The position numbers were made by a program, and so were the translations under genes. From positions 62,001 through 126,000 of the forward strand of contig QQUN01000012.1 of NCBI GenBank assembly GCA_008501585.1: a DNA stretch of 64,000 nucleotides, written 5' to 3'. Source of the stretch: Pseudomonadota bacterium. Its GTDB lineage: Bacteria; Pseudomonadota; Gammaproteobacteria; Burkholderiales; Rhodocyclaceae. The notes under the pieces were generated by a model. That model saw only the letters and a list, made by a program, of their open reading frames with translations. It was not told where the DNA came from and searched no databases. This document shows, in pieces, positions 60,343 through 64,000 of the stretch; position 1 is the stretch's first letter; every line of letters begins with the position of its first letter.

Positions 60343-63138
60343 TCAGCTTTGTCGCAGTAGTTGCAAGAAGCGTTCCGGGGGCAGTGCGGGGTGGTACCAG
60401 TAGCCCTGGCCGATGTCGCAGCCATAGCCGCGCAGCTGCGCCTGCTGCGCGGCGGTTTCCACGCCTTCGGCAATCACCTGCAGGCCGAGGTTGTGGCCGA
60501 GCTGGACGATGGTGCGCACGATGGTGTCGCTGTCGGGGTCGCAGCCGAGGTCGGCGACGAAGGCGCGATCGATCTTCAGGTGATTGACCGGGAAGCGCTT
60601 GAGATAGGCGAGGCTCGAGTAGCCGGTGCCGAAATCGTCGACCGACAGGGCAACACCGAGGGAGGCCAGGCCGGCCAGGGTCTCGCGCGTGGTGATGTTG
60701 TCTTCCATGAGCACCGACTCGGTGATCTCGATGACCAGCTGCGCCGGGGCCAGGCCGGTGTCATGTAGGACGGTGCGCACCTGTTCGGTCAGGCCGGGCC
60801 GGCGGAACTGCACCGCCGACAGGTTGACCGAGACCGGGATCGGCCGGCCGAGTGTTTGCGCCCAGCCTGCCGCTTCGGTGCACGCGGCGCGCAGGGCCAG
60901 TTCGCCGAGGCGCTGGATATGGCCGAATTTCTCTGCCACCGGGATGAAGGTGTCGGGCGGGATGGCCGTGCCGTCCGGCTCGATCCAGCGTGCCAGTGCC
61001 TCGGCACCGAGGAGTGCGCCGCTGGCCAGATCGAACTGCGGTTGATACCACAGCCGGATCCGCCCGTCGCGCAACGCCGGGCCCATGCGGGCTTCGAGGT
61101 CGAACTGGTTCTCCAGCTCGCGGTTCATTTCGGTGGAGAAGAAGCGATAGTCACCGCGGCCGCTGTTCTTCACCTGATACAGCGCCACATCGGCCTTCTG
61201 CAGCAGGGTTTCGACCGTTTCGCCGTCGTCGGGGAACATCGCCACCCCCATCGACACCGAGATGCGCAGCGAACGGCCGTCCAGCGCCACCGGTTCGTCC
61301 ATTTCGCGTAGCAGCTTGTCGCAGACATGGGCGGCATCGCTGGCGTTCTGGAGTTCGGGCAGCAGGATCACGAACTCGTCACCGCCTTGCCGGCTGATGG
61401 TGTCGGTCTCGCGCAGGTGCGGCATCATCCGCCCGGCCACGGCGATCAGCAGCAGATCGCCCACCGGGTGGCCGAGGGTGTCGTTGACGGTCTTGAAGTG
61501 GTCCAGGTCGAGGAAGATCACCGCCACGCGGTGCTTCATCCGGCGTGCGCGGGTGATGGCGCGTTCGAGCCGGTCGGCCAGCAGCGTGCGGTTGGGCAGG
61601 CCGGTGAGCGTGTCGTGGGTCGCCATGTGGCGAATGTGTTCCTGCGCGAGTCGTTGCTCGGTGATGTCCTGCATCGTGGCAATGAAGCGCAGCGGCTCGC
61701 CGGACGGGCTGCGCCGGACCACCTGACCGCGCTCGCGCACCCAGATGATGCTGTCGTCGGCACGGAGCATGCGGTGGTGGCTGTCGAAGTGCGGCGTGCG
61801 GCCCGACAGGTGCTGTTGCAGCAATGACATGACCCGCGGCCGGTCGGTCGGGTGGATATGGGCTTCGCGGATGCCGGGGTCGTTGGCGGTGCCGTCGAGG
61901 CCGAGCATGGCCTGCCAGCCCGGGGCGTAGAAGGCGGCGTCGCGGCGCAGGTCGAGATCCCACACCCCTTGCCCGGCGCTGTCCAGCGCCAGGTGCCAGC
62001 GCTGTTCGAACTCGGCCAGGGTGTCGCGTTGCTTGCGGTACAGGCCCATGGTCCACATCAGCCCGAGCAGCGCGGCGCTCAGCAGGGCGAGCGCCGCCAG
62101 GGTGCCCCAGACTTGCGCGGTATAGCGCTCGTACAGCGTCGGGGTGTCGTCGATCAGCACCGCGCCGGCGGGCAGGCGGGCCCGCGGGATGTGCCAGCGT
62201 TGCAGTTGCGGCCACTGGTAGCGCGGCGGGGCCGGCATCCGCTGGACCGATGGCCCTGGCGTGTCGCCCTGCAGGGCTTGCCGGGTGAGGGCGGCCACGG
62301 TGTGCCCGGTGTGGCGGCCGACCGAGACGTTGCCGCCGATGCAGCGGCTGTTCTGCAGCACGGTCTCGTAGATGCAGAACATCGGTGCATTGGCGACCTC
62401 GCCGATCCGCTCGCCGAACTCGGCCGGGATGATGCGGCGGCCCGTGCCGTCGCGGGTGGCGCGCAGATACAGCAGTGTGGTGCCGGCCGGGGTGGTGCGA
62501 AGGGCGTCGAGCAGCGCCTCGGCGTCGTCCACCTCGATGAAGCGCAGATCCACCTGCTTGCTCAGGGCCGCCAGTTGCTCACGCGCGGCGGCCAGCACGG
62601 CCATGTCGCCGCGCCCGGTGCCGGCGATCACCCACAGTGCCCGGGTGTCGGGCAGCATCGTCAGCGCCGCGTGGGCGGTCTCGGCAATGGCGAGGGTGTG
62701 ACGCAGGGTGAACCGGTTCGGGGCGTCCTCGATGGGTGGGTCGATGAAATCGCCCTCGATCTGGATGACCGGGCCGGTGCTCAGCCAGGCACCATGCTCG
62801 GCGTGGAAGCGCCGTGCGGACAGGCCGTTGAGGATCACCGCATCGAAGGGGGGCGCCTCGCCGTACTTGAGCCGCAGGGCCTGGTTGAGCAGCCGCGCCT
62901 GGTCGGGCCGGTAGTGTCCGGTCATGTCGAGGTAGAGCGGTTCGAACCGGATGGCGGCGTGATCGGCGCTGTGCTTGAAGCCCGCGCGCAGGCCCTCTTC
63001 AAGCAGCACTTCGTACGGGGTGTCGCGGTGGCCGAAGAAAATGGTCAACACCCGGGCGGCGGACGACGTGTCGGCATGTGCCGCGCCGAACGAGGGCAGC
63101 ACCAGGCAGGCAAGCAGCAGGAGGCGGAGTCGAAGCAT
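60343..63138 (-). CDS. PAS-GGDEF-EAL protein with periplasmic ABC-type sensor domain
   Basis: A 931-residue cyclic-di-GMP protein. A signal sequence is followed by a ~280-residue periplasmic domain of the ABC substrate-binding type and a membrane helix (WGTLAALALLSAALLGLMW). A PAS/PAC module, a GGDEF domain with intact GGDEF in RQGGDEFVILL, and an EAL domain with intact motif (LLGAEALARW; NLSAVQFR; DDFGTGYSS) complete it. Both catalytic signatures look active, so it could make and degrade c-di-GMP under control of a periplasmic ligand. Confidence 0.92.
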   Translation of the reverse strand: MLRLRLLLLACLVLPSFGAAHADTSSAARVLTIFFGHRDTPYEVLLEEGLRAGFKHSADHAAIRFEPLYLDMTGHYRPDQARLLNQALRLKYGEAPPFDAVILNGLSARRFHAEHGAWLSTGPVIQIEGDFIDPPIEDAPNRFTLRHTLAIAETAHAALTMLPDTRALWVIAGTGRGDMAVLAAAREQLAALSKQVDLRFIEVDDAEALLDALRTTPAGTTLLYLRATRDGTGRRIIPAEFGERIGEVANAPMFCIYETVLQNSRCIGGNVSVGRHTGHTVAALTRQALQGDTPGPSVQRMPAPPRYQWPQLQRWHIPRARLPAGAVLIDDTPTLYERYTAQVWGTLAALALLSAALLGLMWTMGLYRKQRDTLAEFEQRWHLALDSAGQGVWDLDLRRDAAFYAPGWQAMLGLDGTANDPGIREAHIHPTDRPRVMSLLQQHLSGRTPHFDSHHRMLRADDSIIWVRERGQVVRRSPSGEPLRFIATMQDITEQRLAQEHIRHMATHDTLTGLPNRTLLADRLERAITRARRMKHRVAVIFLDLDHFKTVNDTLGHPVGDLLLIAVAGRMMPHLRETDTISRQGGDEFVILLPELQNASDAAHVCDKLLREMDEPVALDGRSLRISVSMGVAMFPDDGETVETLLQKADVALYQVKNSGRGDYRFFSTEMNRELENQFDLEARMGPALRDGRIRLWYQPQFDLASGALLGAEALARWIEPDGTAIPPDTFIPVAEKFGHIQRLGELALRAACTEAAGWAQTLGRPIPVSVNLSAVQFRRPGLTEQVRTVLHDTGLAPAQLVIEITESVLMEDNITTRETLAGLASLGVALSVDDFGTGYSSLAYLKRFPVNHLKIDRAFVADLGCDPDSDTIVRTIVQLGHNLGLQVIAEGVETAAQQAQLRGYGCDIGQGYWYHPALPPERFLQLLRQS

Positions 63139-63278
63139 CCTGGTTCCCGGTTACGGTGGCGTCGGCACGGTGGCGCAAGGCCGCGGTGCTCGGGGCATGG
63201 TATCGCCTCCTGCCCGGCGAGAGCGAGGCCGCGCCGCGGGCGGCACGGTGCGCCCGCCGGAAGGACGACCGGTGGCGC

Positions 63279-63734
63279 TCAGTGGCTTGCGGACGGGCGG
63301 ATCGGCGTGACCGGCGCGTTGATGGTGTGTTCGCTGCCGTCGGCAAAGATCAAAGTGATCTGTGCGACGGAATCCGCCACGAGGGGCCGCTTGAGGCCGA
63401 TCAGCATGACATGCTTGCCCCCCGGGGCGAGCACGGCCTGCGCGCCGGCGGCGATGTCGATGCCCTCGATGCGGCGCATGCGCATGATCTCGCCATCGCG
63501 GATATGGTCGTGCAGTTCGACGGTCTGGGCGAGCTCGCTGCGTGCGCCCACCAGGCGCACGGGGGTGGCGGCGGTATTGACGACGGTGAGGAAGGCTGCC
63601 GAGTTGGGCGCGGCGGCCGGCATCAGGCGGACATGGGCCGCTTCGACCGCGATGCCGTCGGCCATGCCGGCTGCGACGGTGAGCGGGCTGAGGGCGGCGA
63701 GGGCGAGCGCGGCGGCGAGGCGTAGGGCGGTCAT
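63279..63734 (-). CDS. Periplasmic copper chaperone PCu(A)C
   Basis: A 151-residue exported protein. The signal peptide (to about VAAGM) is followed by a cupredoxin-like fold with the copper motif starting HDHIRDGEIMRM and closing GGKHVMLIGL. It delivers Cu(I), typically to the CuA site of cytochrome oxidase. It lies 43 bp after the partial gene at the window end. Confidence 0.92.
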   Translation of the reverse strand: MTALRLAAALALAALSPLTVAAGMADGIAVEAAHVRLMPAAAPNSAAFLTVVNTAATPVRLVGARSELAQTVELHDHIRDGEIMRMRRIEGIDIAAGAQAVLAPGGKHVMLIGLKRPLVADSVAQITLIFADGSEHTINAPVTPIRPSASH

Positions 63735-63777
63735 GCGGGCATCTCTTCTCAGGAGGCGTGCGGGCGCACGCGGAGGC

Positions 63778-64000
63778 TCATTTTAACGGTGCCGGGGCCG
63801 GTGCATCGTTTGCGTGCGCCGAGTCGAACACGAAGGGCAGCAGATAGCGCGTGCGCCCGTAGTCGACAGCCAGCAGCGCCTGCCACTGCATGGCGCCGGT
63901 GATGCATACCGACAGCGCCGTCTGGCCTTCGAAGTCCTGCTTGCCGACCGGCAGCAGTTGCGGCTGGTTGGCGGCCATCTTCATGGTGGTGCCGTTGAGG
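63778..64000 (-). CDS. C-terminal part of an unrecognised protein, truncated by window edge
   Basis: The frame remains open to the window end, so this is the last ~73 residues only. It reads KMAANQPQLLPVGKQDFEG, then LSVCITGAMQWQALL, and ends in a Pro/Ala tail. One Cys is present and no motif is recognised. Because it precedes a copper chaperone gene on the same strand, a role in copper delivery or oxidase assembly is possible. Confidence 0.6.
   Translation of the reverse strand, partial: LNGTTMKMAANQPQLLPVGKQDFEGQTALSVCITGAMQWQALLAVDYGRTRYLLPFVFDSAHANDAPAPAPLK

Overview
The window is GC-rich, densely coded bacterial chromosome. Several things point to a betaproteobacterium, most likely order Rhodocyclales (the Azoarcus/Thauera/Zoogloea/Denitromonas group): the gene set, the gmk-rpoZ-spoT run, a periplasmic nitrate reductase (napFDAGHBC) next to a complete ccmABCDEFGHI cluster, PEP-CTERM surface proteins, and a 3-hydroxybutyrate dehydrogenase paired with a patatin-like hydrolase. 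This placement is inferred from gene content and was not checked by any search. No rRNA, tRNA, CRISPR array, phage or transposase gene is visible.

Layout. 1-2.4 kb: 3' part of a phospholipase-D-family gene converging on a CheY-like regulator. 2.6-4.3 kb: divergent LysR regulator and flavodoxin-like quinone reductase. 4.35-7.3 kb: PEP-CTERM protein, then terC-srkA. 7.4-10.6 kb: Sir2 deacylase, bdhA, patatin, c-type cytochrome. 10.64-11.42 kb: a 770-bp gene-free stretch packed with palindromic repeats. 11.4-14.8 kb: msrB, amidotransferase, second PEP-CTERM protein, flavoprotein. 15-18.9 kb: MscS channel, PNPOx-like and OsmC genes divergent from a MocR regulator, and a VOC protein. 19.1-21.7 kb: OmpA-like lipoprotein, small membrane protein, hydrolase, methyltransferase. 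22-30.1 kb: a proteobacterial dedicated sortase locus. 30.3-39.3 kb: a polyamine/GABA-type ABC transporter with gabD-gabT, divergent from a GabR-like MocR regulator. 39.4-44.15 kb: gmk, rpoZ, spoT, a DUF3460 gene and an exonuclease/GIY-YIG nuclease. 44.2-57.7 kb: nap then ccm. 57.7-60.1 kb: alpha-E/ATP-grasp pair. 60.3-64 kb: GGDEF/EAL sensor, copper chaperone and the end of another gene.

The main accessory system is the sortase locus at about 22.9-29.6 kb. It holds a sensor kinase (PdsS type), a response regulator (PdsR type), a VIT/VWA surface protein ending in an LPQGAT-TM-basic sorting signal, and a class GN sortase. Two features are unusual as read here. The sortase has a Cys-rich cytoplasmic N-terminus (C-x2-C-x9-C-x6-C). 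A divergent gene for an uncharacterised tail-anchored protein with two copies of a ~66-residue domain lies between kinase and regulator. Because PEP-CTERM (exosortase-type) proteins are also encoded here, the organism appears to run two C-terminal protein-sorting systems.

The second notable signal is a dispersed ~145-157-bp element with 18-bp terminal inverted repeats, in three good copies and one decayed copy. Its ends vary together, one copy sits inside the transporter operon, and two copies supply the stop codon of the gene reading into them. It looks like a non-autonomous mobile or palindromic repeat.

The nap-ccm block is physiologically coherent: Ccm matures the c-type cytochromes NapB and NapC, and a perfect FNR/Anr box precedes napF, indicating oxygen-controlled nitrate reduction.
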